This document shows positions 1-8,293 of a stretch of 64,000 nucleotides of DNA, piece by piece. The position numbers and the translations under genes were made by a program. The DNA is from Lachnospiraceae bacterium. Lineage in GTDB: Bacteria > Bacillota > Clostridia > Lachnospirales > Lachnospiraceae. Below the pieces are notes generated by a model. That model made no database searches. It was not told the origin of the DNA and saw only the letters and a list, made by a program, of their open reading frames with translations. Every line of letters begins with the position of its first letter. The stretch's first letter is position 1. The stretch covers positions 2,501 to 66,500 of the forward strand of contig CABIXN010000010.1 of the NCBI GenBank assembly GCA_902362715.1. Reading direction: 5' to 3'.

Positions 1-3
1 TAT

Positions 4-32
4 ATCTTATCATTTATAAAGTGCTTTGTCAA
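4..32 (-). promoter_or_regulatory. Strong promoter P2 of a tandem pair reading off the left edge
   Basis: On the minus strand there is a perfect TTGACA (27-32), a 17-bp spacer and TAAGAT (4-9). An A-rich tract resembling an UP element lies directly upstream of the -35 box. The promoter points left out of the window. Together with P1, 92 bp upstream, it resembles the tandem P1/P2 arrangement of Bacillus rRNA operons. The transcribed gene is not visible, so the rRNA assignment is inference. Confidence 0.65.
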
Positions 33-95
33 CAACTTTTTTTATTTTTTTCTGACCTTCGAAGTGTTTTTACATTTCTCGCGGTCAGCTTGATT

Positions 96-124
96 ATAAT
101 AGCATGAGCCTCCTCCTTTGTCAA
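96..124 (-). promoter_or_regulatory. Promoter P1 of the tandem pair
   Basis: Minus-strand TTGACA (119-124), 17-bp spacer and TATTAT (96-101). It lies 92 bp upstream of P2 in the same direction, and no start codon follows before the window edge. This fits a stable-RNA operon promoter pair. Confidence 0.55.
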
Positions 125-164
125 CCATCTTTTAACACTTTTTTTACACTTTTTTCCTTTTCTA

Positions 165-204
165 TAGATATTGGGGTGCAAAGCATTCTGCACCCCAATA
201 TCTA
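165..204. repeat. Perfect 16-bp hairpin behind cvpA
   Basis: The arms 165-180 and 189-204 are perfectly complementary over 16 bp with an 8-nt loop. The hairpin starts 9 bp beyond the cvpA stop codon. On the minus strand the sequence after the stem is A-rich and has no U-tract, so it is not a textbook intrinsic terminator, although it probably marks the 3' end of the operon. Confidence 0.6.
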
Positions 205-212
205 TTCATCAG

Positions 213-911
213 CTAGAAGATCCATGAGAATATTTCCAGCAGTATATTATGATTATATAGTATACTTAAAAATGAATTTTCTTCTATAGAACTGACAAGC
301 ACCTTTCCTATTTCCGTTCCGCTTATCATAGTAATGAATAAAAACAGCAGCCATACAACTATAAACCCCTGAAACGCCCCTGCAAATATACCCAAAAATC
401 TGTTTATTCCTTTGATAATTGGAATCTTATTCACTACATCCGTGGCTTTGCCTATGATCCACACAATAATAACCGCCAAAAACAAAGCAAGCAAAAACGC
501 AAGAATAGCAACAATAATATCCGCCATCTGATTACCGGCCTGTTGATAGAAACCAGTTTCCTCTATACTGCGCTGCGCCTTTTGCACTCCATCGCCAAAT
601 ATGTAATCTTCTAAAATACTAGGCAGATGGATTCCCGCTTCATCTAAAGTCTCCTGCTGTCCCTGCGCGGTACTGTCTACTGCCCCCTCCATAGAATTTT
701 GAATTTTATCCGCCCATTTATCAGAAACCGAAGTATAAATCTTTGTATTTTCCTTCAGAAACTGACTGACATGAGGAGTTGCATAACCTACCAGTACAAT
801 CAGAAGAATAATTGCCACAAGAGAATACAACACCCGCAGGAATCCTCTGTTAAATCCCCGAATCATGGCAAACACAATAATTATAAGAACAACTACCAGT
901 AACCAGTTCAT
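213..911 (-). CDS. CvpA family membrane protein
   Basis: This 232-residue protein resembles the CvpA/colicin V production family of small multi-pass membrane proteins. It opens with a very hydrophobic segment followed by a short basic stretch (MIRGFNRGFLR) typical of the family, then a second membrane segment. A soluble loop (about 45-125) and two further membrane segments follow, with glycines between them (about 125-200). The start ATG has an AAGGAG site 7 nt upstream. It is the last gene of an operon with the DUF5711 and LysM genes, 11 bp after the former. The family's biochemical role is poorly defined; in other bacteria it is linked to envelope processes and secretion. Confidence 0.8.
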   Translation of the reverse strand: MNWLLVVVLIIIVFAMIRGFNRGFLRVLYSLVAIILLIVLVGYATPHVSQFLKENTKIYTSVSDKWADKIQNSMEGAVDSTAQGQQETLDEAGIHLPSILEDYIFGDGVQKAQRSIEETGFYQQAGNQMADIIVAILAFLLALFLAVIIVWIIGKATDVVNKIPIIKGINRFLGIFAGAFQGFIVVWLLFLFITMISGTEIGKVLVSSIEENSFLSILYNHNILLEIFSWIF

Positions 912-922
912 TTATCTGCTCC

Positions 923-2134
923 TTAACGTGCACTGCTGAATATTTTACATTTTATCTGCTGTGTTTCTCCTTCCAGCATAAGAGAATAATTCCTAAATCC
1001 CTTTCTGGACAGAACATAGTATAAATTTTCGTCAAACTTGGAAACAAACTTTCTTATGCCATGAAGAGTATATATTTCACATTGACTGTTATTTTGTACA
1101 CAGATTTCATGATTGGACAGAAAATATATTTCATCATAATTAATACCAAGCTCCGCGTCTGTAACCTGCGCTCCCTTCATATCATAGATCATCATTTTAC
1201 GCTTATTATCATTTTCTTTATCAGAGTATACATAGCCAAAATACGAATTGTCATAAAACACACTTTTTATTTCTTCAGATACTTTTATCGTTTTCTTCTC
1301 TTCCGGTTTTTCACTTCCCTCAAAAATCATAATACCACTGTCTCCAAAGGCCAGCATTCTGTTGTTATTTACAAAAACAATCTCCGGAATTACATTCCCT
1401 GCATAGGAACACGTATTTACTATATTATCTATTTCATTCTGTCCTACTGAACCAAAGTTGTAAAATGAAATCGTTGTCTGTACACTTCCCTGGCTTACAT
1501 CCAAAATAGAAACTGCTAATTTCTGACCATCATTAGAAAGTGCCATATCCATAGGATATCCACTGTTTTCCATATGAAGTGCACCCTCGGCAAGACAGTC
1601 CCCTTCTTTATTATATAATGCAATATATGACGCGCCTTCACTTTTCATCAGAACAGCGATAGTCCCCTGGTTGGCCACCTGTATATTCTGAATCTGCATA
1701 TTTGTCTCCACAGTTCCCTTAAGACCACTTGTATTTAGAACATATACTTTTTGGCCGCCTTTATCAGCAAATGCTACATATTCTTCGCACTGAGCCATCA
1801 ATGGCTCCTGCATTTCAAAAGTCTGATTCCAGATCAGGTTATTTTTGATATCTGTATAAAAAGCTCCATCGTTACTGTATTTTAAAATATTCCCATTAAA
1901 CTGTATGAATTTTGCAGCCTCAGTATCTGACCTTTCAATGGTATTTACCACCCGGTATTTGCTATATGTTTTCACCTGGAAAAATATATAAACCACCGCA
2001 AAAACAGCGATACAGCAGGCCGCTATTACAGCGGCCTGCTTTAACTTCTGCTTCTTATGCTCACGAACCTTCTGCTCTATTTCATCCCAGTCTATCTTCA
2101 CTTCATGTAAAAATCTGTTTTTTTTATCCGACAT
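923..2134 (-). CDS. DUF5711 family membrane-anchored beta-propeller-like protein
   Basis: The protein has 403 residues. It has a basic cytoplasmic N-terminus, one membrane helix (about 34-52) and a long extracytoplasmic region of short repeating beta-strand blocks (for example VLNTSGLKG, LYNKEGDCL, IYDMKGAQV), which suggests a propeller. I recognise it as the DUF5711 family common in Lachnospiraceae; no enzymatic motif is visible. It lies between the LysM gene and cvpA on the same strand, so the three products probably act together at the cell envelope. Function is unknown. Confidence 0.7.
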   Translation of the reverse strand: MSDKKNRFLHEVKIDWDEIEQKVREHKKQKLKQAAVIAACCIAVFAVVYIFFQVKTYSKYRVVNTIERSDTEAAKFIQFNGNILKYSNDGAFYTDIKNNLIWNQTFEMQEPLMAQCEEYVAFADKGGQKVYVLNTSGLKGTVETNMQIQNIQVANQGTIAVLMKSEGASYIALYNKEGDCLAEGALHMENSGYPMDMALSNDGQKLAVSILDVSQGSVQTTISFYNFGSVGQNEIDNIVNTCSYAGNVIPEIVFVNNNRMLAFGDSGIMIFEGSEKPEEKKTIKVSEEIKSVFYDNSYFGYVYSDKENDNKRKMMIYDMKGAQVTDAELGINYDEIYFLSNHEICVQNNSQCEIYTLHGIRKFVSKFDENLYYVLSRKGFRNYSLMLEGETQQIKCKIFSSAR

Positions 2135-2262
2135 TTTTCCCTCTGTATTTTTATTAAACTTTTATCATCCTGACAAACAGCATCTAATAATCATATCCCC
2201 GCAGGCTGATATGGCATATTATAACACGACATTTATATATTTAAAATGAAATTCACATATTC

Positions 2263-3606
2263 TTAAGGAAGCTTCAATTTCTGTCCCTCATATATAACAT
2301 CCACATTTCCAATCCCATTTGCGGCACAAATAGAATCAACCATAGCATCTGTTTTATATAGTTTCCGGCTTATAGTTACGAGGCTGTCGCCCTTTTTCAC
2401 TATATAATACCCCTGGTTTAAGGCTTTCTGGCTTTCAGAAAGAACCTTCTGGCTGTCTGCTGCTTTTGTCTCATCCTCCTTATCTCCCGCGGAATTCTTT
2501 GCTGTATTGTCTGCCTCTGTGTTATTTGTGCTATTTTTATCAGCGTCTTTTTTCTGTGAATTATCTTCTTTATTATCACTGTCTCCCTCGTTATCTGAGT
2601 TTGACCCCTGCTGATCTGTCTGCTGCTGTTCCTCTATGTCTTCGTTTCGGTCCTGCCAGGCAGCTGTCTGATTATGATTTACATCCTCTTCTGATAAATT
2701 CTTCGAACTTTCGTCTGTTCCGCTGGATAACTTTTCTTCCTCCTGACTATTATCATTTTCCGTTTTGTTGGTTCTGTTTAAAAGATTTCCTGACATCGTC
2801 TGTATTGTCTTCTGAAAATTATTCAGATTCTGATAATCTCCTATCTGAGTAATTCCTGTCGCCGTTACTACAATTAAAACCGCCGCACAGGCTGCATAGA
2901 TAAATTTCTGCGGTTTCTTTTTTTCACGCAGCTTATATTCTTCCCCGGAAGCTTTTGTTTCATAGGCAGTCCTGTGTTTTGGCAGCGGCCGTATCACCTC
3001 TGACGTTTCTGAGGCTTCTGACACTTGTCCACCTTTCTCCCGAATTAAAAACTCCTGCATCTGTGGATTTTTTTCATAATAAATATAAAATCCATCCAGG
3101 CTTCTTAGGGCATTCTGCTCCCACACATAAACCCCGAATTCATCTTCCAGTTCATCTTCATATACAAATGCCAGGGATATCGCAGAATCTTTTTCAGCAT
3201 AATAATGCTTAATTACACTTTGCACATGGGAATCCTGCCCGCTGCACCGGACATACCAGCCAACAATTACCAAATCCGGAAAATGTTCTCTAATTGTTTC
3301 TAAAATCTGCCCCTCGGCGCCCTCATAAAAAACAGAGAAATCACAGGCCGCTGCGCCATTTACAAATGTGTAGCGGCATTCTTGGTACACCTCATAGCGC
3401 CCTAACAGCACTGCCGCCTGCAGTGTATCTTCTTTGTGCTTTTCCTTTAAAAATGTATGTAAATATGTATAAACATAATCTTCTATGTAAAATTTGTGTT
3501 TTTGTCCCGGAGTTCCCATCTGCCTGATGTTCTTTGGCAAACTAAATGTATCCTGCACCTGATTCTGTTCTGTATTATCCGAAGTTTCCGTTTTTATTTC
3601 TGTCAT
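2263..3606 (-). CDS. Single-pass membrane protein with C-terminal LysM domain
   Basis: The protein has 447 residues from the chosen ATG at 3606, which has AGAGG 8 nt upstream; an in-frame start 21 bp further up lacks such a site. Three parts are visible. A folded N-terminal domain (about 25-190) contains VGWYVRCSG, resembling the GWYHSHPG signature of MPN/JAB domains without its histidines. One membrane helix (about 235-255) follows. A long Asn/Gln/Asp/Glu-rich linker (about 275-390) then leads to a LysM domain (about 400-447, YYIVKKGDSLVTISRKLY) that should bind peptidoglycan. The MPN resemblance is my inference. It is the first gene of the DUF5711-cvpA operon. Confidence 0.75.
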   Translation of the reverse strand: MTEIKTETSDNTEQNQVQDTFSLPKNIRQMGTPGQKHKFYIEDYVYTYLHTFLKEKHKEDTLQAAVLLGRYEVYQECRYTFVNGAAACDFSVFYEGAEGQILETIREHFPDLVIVGWYVRCSGQDSHVQSVIKHYYAEKDSAISLAFVYEDELEDEFGVYVWEQNALRSLDGFYIYYEKNPQMQEFLIREKGGQVSEASETSEVIRPLPKHRTAYETKASGEEYKLREKKKPQKFIYAACAAVLIVVTATGITQIGDYQNLNNFQKTIQTMSGNLLNRTNKTENDNSQEEEKLSSGTDESSKNLSEEDVNHNQTAAWQDRNEDIEEQQQTDQQGSNSDNEGDSDNKEDNSQKKDADKNSTNNTEADNTAKNSAGDKEDETKAADSQKVLSESQKALNQGYYIVKKGDSLVTISRKLYKTDAMVDSICAANGIGNVDVIYEGQKLKLP

Positions 3607-3719
3607 AATCGCACCTCTTCTCTGCATAACATTATAAGATATTCAAAAAATATCATACTTTTTCTGCCGTTTTTGCCGTTTTATGAAAGAAGAATTCGCA
3701 GTTTCTGACAAAAGAATCA

Positions 3720-3753
3720 AAAAAGGCCGTCGTTAAATAACGACAGCCTTTCT
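3720..3753 (-). terminator. Intrinsic terminator of the transketolase operon
   Basis: On the minus strand a GTCGTTA stem flanked by AAAGGC/GCCTTT pairs closes over a short loop and is followed by a run of six T. It lies about 12 bp beyond the stop codon of the transketolase C-terminal subunit. Confidence 0.8.
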
Positions 3754-3764
3754 ATTTTGCCTGA

Positions 3765-4703
3765 TTATATAAATGCTTTTACTTTTTTGTAGATACTTTC
3801 TGCATCCAATTCATATTTTTTAATAAGCTGTGCCGCCGGTCCTGATTCACCAAAGCGATCATACACACCTATTTTCATTACTTTTGCCGGCGCATGTTCA
3901 CTGAGACAGTCGCATACAGCACTTCCAAGACCGCCAATTACGGAATGCTCCTCTACTGTTACAACTTTCCCGGTTTTATTTGCTGAAGCTATAATCAATT
4001 CCTCATCTAAAGGTTTAATTGTATGAATATTAATTACTTCTGCAGCTATCCCGTCTTTTGCCAGCATTTCTGCAGCTCCCAAGGACTCATTTACACAAAG
4101 TCCGGTTGCAGCGATCGTCACATCTGCGCCTTCCCTGAGCACAATCCCTTTACCGATTTCAAATTTATAATCTTCTTCATTATTAATAACCGGAATCGCC
4201 AGACGTCCAAAGCGAAGATATACGGGACCTTCATATTCATAAGCTGCCTTTACCGCCGCTTTTGCCTCCACATCATCACAGGGATTGATTACAACCATTC
4301 CCGGAATTGTACGCATCAGCGCAAGATCCTCATTACACTGGTGCGTTGCACCATCTTCACCTACAGAAATCCCCGCATGTGTTGCCCCGATTTTTACATT
4401 TAAGTGAGGATATCCAATGGAATTTCGCACCTGTTCAAATGCCCGGCCCGCAGCAAACATTGCAAAAGAACTCATAAATGGCACTTTCCCGCAGGTGGCC
4501 AATCCGGCTGCAATGCCTGCCATATTGGATTCTGCAATTCCACAGTCTACATGGCGGTCTGGAAATACCTTTTTAAACACGCCTGTTTTTGTTGCTCCTG
4601 CAAGATCGGCATCTAAAACCACCAGATCTTCATGGGCTCTGCCCAGTTCAACCAAAGCATTACCATAGCTTTCTCTCGTTGCAATTTTCTTTACTTCTGA
4701 CAT
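3765..4703 (-). CDS. Transketolase, C-terminal (pyrimidine-binding and regulatory) subunit
   Basis: This 312-residue protein corresponds to the PYR and C-terminal domains of transketolase. Visible signatures are CGIAESNMAGIAAGLA, GATHQCNEDLALMR and VTVEEHSVIGGLGSAV. The family transfers two-carbon ketol units with thiamine diphosphate in the non-oxidative pentose phosphate pathway. Here the enzyme is split into two genes, as in many clostridia and archaea. The ATG lies inside the end of the N-terminal subunit gene (13-bp overlap), so the subunits are probably translationally coupled. A terminator follows. Confidence 0.92.
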   Translation of the reverse strand: MSEVKKIATRESYGNALVELGRAHEDLVVLDADLAGATKTGVFKKVFPDRHVDCGIAESNMAGIAAGLATCGKVPFMSSFAMFAAGRAFEQVRNSIGYPHLNVKIGATHAGISVGEDGATHQCNEDLALMRTIPGMVVINPCDDVEAKAAVKAAYEYEGPVYLRFGRLAIPVINNEEDYKFEIGKGIVLREGADVTIAATGLCVNESLGAAEMLAKDGIAAEVINIHTIKPLDEELIIASANKTGKVVTVEEHSVIGGLGSAVCDCLSEHAPAKVMKIGVYDRFGESGPAAQLIKKYELDAESIYKKVKAFI

Positions 4704-5527
4704 AATGCTTCACCTGCTTTCTGTAATTCTTCCATTGCATTGGCAAATTCCTCATCATTTGGAGCCACCCCATGCCAGCTTGCTTTATTTTCCATAAAGG
4801 AAACACCTTTTCCTTTTACGGTTTTTGCGATAATTGCTGTTGGCATGCCTTTTGTGTCCCGCGCTTCTTTGAATGCTGCCGCTATCTGATCAAAATCATG
4901 ACCATCTATATTAATTACATGAAAATTAAATGCTTCAAATTTTTTATCAATGGGATACGGGGAACACACATCATCTACATTTCCGTCAATCTGCAGCCCA
5001 TTATTATCTACTATTACAACAAGATTATCCAGTTTCCTGTGCCCTGCAAACATAGAAGCTTCCCAGATCTGGCCTTCCTGGATTTCACCATCGCCGCACA
5101 ATGCGTAAACACGGTAATCTTTTTGATCCATTTTTCCCGCAAGGGCCATCCCAACTGCTGCTGACAGTCCCTGGCCAAGAGAACCGCTGGACATATCTAC
5201 TCCCGGAATATGCTTCATATCCGGATGCCCCTGTAAATAAGAGCCCACATGACGCAGAGTTTCCATATCTTTTACCGGAAAATAGCCTCTGTTTGCCAAT
5301 GTTGAATATAGTCCAGGCGCTACATGCCCTTTAGATAATACAAATCTGTCCCTGTTCTCCGCTTTTGGATTGGCCGGATCAACGTTCATCTCTTCAAAAT
5401 ACAGATATGTAAAAATATCTGCAGCGGATAAAGATCCACCCGGATGCCCGGATTTTGCGCTGTGTACCCCTGTCAGGATACCTTTCCGAATTTCCACAGC
5501 AGTTTTTTGTAACTCTAGTTTTGTCAT
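4691..5527 (-). CDS. Transketolase, N-terminal (ThDP-binding) subunit
   Basis: The protein has 278 residues from the ATG at 5527, which has AAAGGA 7 nt upstream; the longer reading starts inside that ribosome-binding site. It carries the transketolase PP domain: SAKSGHPGGSLSAADI near the N-terminus, FVLSKGHVAPGLYS, and the ThDP/metal motif GDGEIQEGQIWEA ending in VDNNGLQIDG. Together with the downstream gene it makes a full transketolase (about 590 residues in total, slightly shorter than one-chain enzymes). This gene pair provides pentose-hexose interconversion. Confidence 0.92.
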   Translation of the reverse strand: MTKLELQKTAVEIRKGILTGVHSAKSGHPGGSLSAADIFTYLYFEEMNVDPANPKAENRDRFVLSKGHVAPGLYSTLANRGYFPVKDMETLRHVGSYLQGHPDMKHIPGVDMSSGSLGQGLSAAVGMALAGKMDQKDYRVYALCGDGEIQEGQIWEASMFAGHRKLDNLVVIVDNNGLQIDGNVDDVCSPYPIDKKFEAFNFHVINIDGHDFDQIAAAFKEARDTKGMPTAIIAKTVKGKGVSFMENKASWHGVAPNDEEFANAMEELQKAGEALCQK

Positions 5528-5607
5528 AAGAAAGTCCTTTCTCACATATTATTGTGCTTTATACCTCTATACAATATCACTTAGCCCCAGTTAAAAGGAA
5601 GCCCATT

Positions 5608-6204
5608 TTACAGCTCAATCCGTCCTTCCAGTGCTCTTAAAAGCGTAACCTCATCAATATACTCCAAATCACCGCCAACCGGCACGCCGCTGGCAATCCT
5701 TGAGACTTTGATGCCTGTGGGTTTAATCAGCTTGCTGATATACATGGCCGTTGTCTCACCCTCCAAACTGGAGTTGGTAGCAATAATGACTTCTGTCACA
5801 TCCCCCTGCAGACGTTTCATCAGTTCTTTTAATTTAATATCATTTGGGCCTATTCCAAGCATCGGTGATATAGCTCCATGGAGTACATGATATACGCCAT
5901 CATATTGTCCCGTCTTTTCATAGGCCGCCAGGTCCCTGGCATTTTCCACCACCATAATTGTTTTATGATTACGGCCGGAATTTTTACAGATGGGACATTC
6001 TTCATCATCTGTTAATGTACAGCAGGTTTTACAGTAACGAATATTATTTCTGGCCTCCTGAATCGTGACTGCCAGGCGGTCCGCCCTTTCTTTTGGCATA
6101 TTTAGAATATGAAACGCCAGACGCTGCGCCGATTTATTTCCGATTCCCGGCAGTGAGGCCAGTTCTTCAATCAGCTGTGAAATCTGTTTACTGTAATAAT
6201 CCAT
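5608..6204 (-). CDS. recR: Recombination mediator protein RecR
   Basis: 198 residues, the usual RecR length. An N-terminal helix-hairpin-helix (LASLPGIGNKSAQRLAFH) is followed by the zinc finger C58, C61, C70, C73 and a Toprim domain (MVVENARDLAAYE and following, ending EIDEVTLLRALEGR). RecR works with RecO/RecF to load RecA on single-stranded gaps. Its ATG shares one base with the stop codon of the ybaB gene, and the dnaX-ybaB-recR order is the widely conserved one. Confidence 0.96.
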   Translation of the reverse strand: MDYYSKQISQLIEELASLPGIGNKSAQRLAFHILNMPKERADRLAVTIQEARNNIRYCKTCCTLTDDEECPICKNSGRNHKTIMVVENARDLAAYEKTGQYDGVYHVLHGAISPMLGIGPNDIKLKELMKRLQGDVTEVIIATNSSLEGETTAMYISKLIKPTGIKVSRIASGVPVGGDLEYIDEVTLLRALEGRIEL

Positions 6205-6557
6205 TAGAACGGAAATCCTCCGCCCATACCCCCAAGGCCACCAGTGATCTTTGACATAGACTGCTGTGAAAACTCTTCAACCTGACGCAGAGCCTCATTG
6301 GTAGCTGCCATAATCAGATCTTCCAGCATCTCAATATCATCAGGGTCTACTACTTCTTCTGCCAGCTTTACTTTGACCACTTCTTTTTTCCCGGAAACAG
6401 TAACTTCCACTGCTCCGCCTCCGGCAGAGGCTGTAACTTCCTTTTCTTCCAATTCTTTGGTTGCCTCTTCCATCTGACGCTGCATCTTCTGTGCCTGTTT
6501 CATTAAATTATTCATGTTTCCCGGCATTCCTCCCGGAAATCCTCCTTTTTTTGCCAT
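6204..6557 (-). CDS. YbaB/EbfC family nucleoid-associated protein
   Basis: A 117-residue YbaB/EbfC-type DNA-binding protein. It has a Gly/Met-rich N-terminus ([20 protein letters not shown]), an amphipathic helix ([17 protein letters not shown]), the core strand pattern [16 protein letters not shown], and a Gly-rich tail. Members form dimers and coat DNA non-specifically. It sits between dnaX and recR, as in B. subtilis (yaaK), 16 bp after dnaX and overlapping recR by one base. Confidence 0.93.
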   Translation of the reverse strand: MAKKGGFPGGMPGNMNNLMKQAQKMQRQMEEATKELEEKEVTASAGGGAVEVTVSGKKEVVKVKLAEEVVDPDDIEMLEDLIMAATNEALRQVEEFSQQSMSKITGGLGGMGGGFPF

Positions 6558-6573
6558 GTTTTAATCCTCCTGA

Positions 6574-8208
6574 TTACTCTTCTTCATTTTCTATTTCAAT
6601 ACCGGCCGTTCCAAATACATTCATGAAATCTTCCACTGAATGATATTTATTCTGAAAGGCACCGGCTGATTCATCTAGCACCACTTTTAGCTTTACCTGT
6701 TTTCCTATTACATTAGTAAATGTATCTTCTATTATTTGCTTATGCTCTTCCATACTGATTTCCTGATAAGCATATTCCCGTTCCCGGCTGAAGGTAAGCA
6801 CAAGCTCATTTCCATTCCCAGGCTCAAGCCCAACGGCTTTTTGTCCCTCTCCACTGCCTTTGATACCAAGACTGATAGATTTTGCCGGAGATAAGTCCAT
6901 ACGGTATCTTGGATGAAGCTCCAAAAGCATTGTATTCCAATTTACAATCAGTTTCTGTATTTCTTCCGGCAGCGCATCGGGCATCTTTGGCTTTTCCTGG
7001 CTGACATTCTGAATATCATTTGCCTTTGCAGGCAGATCAGAGGCCGGCACAATTCCCTGTGCTATCTTCTTTTCAATCTGGGCTATCCGGTCTAACAGTG
7101 CATCCTGCTGTGTCTCCATAGCCGGACGGCACAGTTTAATCAATGCAATTTCTATTAAAATTCTTTTCTGCACCGCAAAACGAAGCTGTCCGGATAGATC
7201 TGACAGAATACGAATATAGCGCATCAGCACTTCACCGTCAATCATCTGAGACTCTTCCTTTAACAGCATCAGGTTCTCTGACGACATGTCCAGCATATCT
7301 TCCATATCATCGGAGCTTTTCATCAGCAGAAGGTTTCTCAGATACCAGGTAAAATCCGACACAAATTGTCCCAAATCTCTTCCCTGAATTACCAGTTCTT
7401 CCAAAAGCTCCATAGCCCCTGCCACATCACTTTCCATCACTTTGCGAAGCAGCCTGCTGAACAGCTCTGTATCCACTGCCCCAAGCACCTCCAGAACATG
7501 ATCATAGGTCAGTTTCTGCCCCAGAAAAAATGCGATACACTGGTCAAGAAGACTTAACGCATCCCTCAAAGAGCCGTCTGCCGCCTTGGCAATATAACGG
7601 ATTGCACGACCTTCCACTTCTGTGCCTTCCTCATCCATCAGTTCCTGCAGGCGGGCCGAAATTGTGTCAATTGAGATCCTTCTAAAGTCATACTTCTGAC
7701 ATCTGCTCATAATCGTAATGGGAATTTTATGAGACTCTGTTGTAGCCAAAATAAATATAACATAAGACGGCGGTTCTTCCAATGTTTTTAAAAGAGCATT
7801 AAATGCACCAATAGAAAGCATATGAACCTCGTCTATAATATATACTTTATACTTGCCTTCTGTAGGTGAATATTCAACCTCATCTCTAATCTCTCTGATA
7901 TTGTCAACGCCATTATTAGAAGCCGCATCAATTTCAATAACATTCATAGAAGTTCCGGCCGCAATAGCCTTGCAGGATGGGCATTCACCACAGGGGCTTC
8001 CATCCACCGGATGTTCACAGTTTACTGCTTTTGCAAAAATCTTTGCAATAGTTGTTTTTCCCGTTCCTCTGGTTCCGCAGAAAAGATATGCATGTCCAAT
8101 TCGTTCTGCTTTTATCTGATTTTTCAGGGTCGTAACAATATGATCCTGCCCTTTTACATCTTCAAACTCAGCCGGGCGGTACTTTCGATACAACGCTGTA
8201 TATGACAT
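6574..8208 (-). CDS. dnaX: DNA polymerase III subunits gamma/tau
   Basis: 544 residues. The clamp-loader ATPase domain is clear: Walker A CGTRGTGKTT (Lys51), zinc-binding C64, C73, C76, C79, Walker B IIDEVHML, and the SRC motif MSRCQKYDF (arginine finger). A domain III collar and a tau-like C-terminal extension with low conservation follow. It loads the beta clamp and links polymerase to helicase. The start has AAGGAG 8 nt upstream. In Bacillus the SRP RNA gene lies directly upstream of dnaX; here pfkA does, and the SRP RNA is 40 kb away. Confidence 0.95.
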   Translation of the reverse strand: MSYTALYRKYRPAEFEDVKGQDHIVTTLKNQIKAERIGHAYLFCGTRGTGKTTIAKIFAKAVNCEHPVDGSPCGECPSCKAIAAGTSMNVIEIDAASNNGVDNIREIRDEVEYSPTEGKYKVYIIDEVHMLSIGAFNALLKTLEEPPSYVIFILATTESHKIPITIMSRCQKYDFRRISIDTISARLQELMDEEGTEVEGRAIRYIAKAADGSLRDALSLLDQCIAFFLGQKLTYDHVLEVLGAVDTELFSRLLRKVMESDVAGAMELLEELVIQGRDLGQFVSDFTWYLRNLLLMKSSDDMEDMLDMSSENLMLLKEESQMIDGEVLMRYIRILSDLSGQLRFAVQKRILIEIALIKLCRPAMETQQDALLDRIAQIEKKIAQGIVPASDLPAKANDIQNVSQEKPKMPDALPEEIQKLIVNWNTMLLELHPRYRMDLSPAKSISLGIKGSGEGQKAVGLEPGNGNELVLTFSREREYAYQEISMEEHKQIIEDTFTNVIGKQVKLKVVLDESAGAFQNKYHSVEDFMNVFGTAGIEIENEEE

Positions 8209-8293
8209 TTTCTGTCTCCTTCCTGCGCTTTTTTATTACGGCACTGCTATCTGCAGTACTAAATCCTCATATTCTCCGATACAGACAGGTAAT

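Noticed and set aside
1061..1450. 129-codon plus-strand frame
   Set aside because: Antisense to the DUF5711 gene, with a hydrophobic and aromatic composition typical of a reverse-complement shadow.
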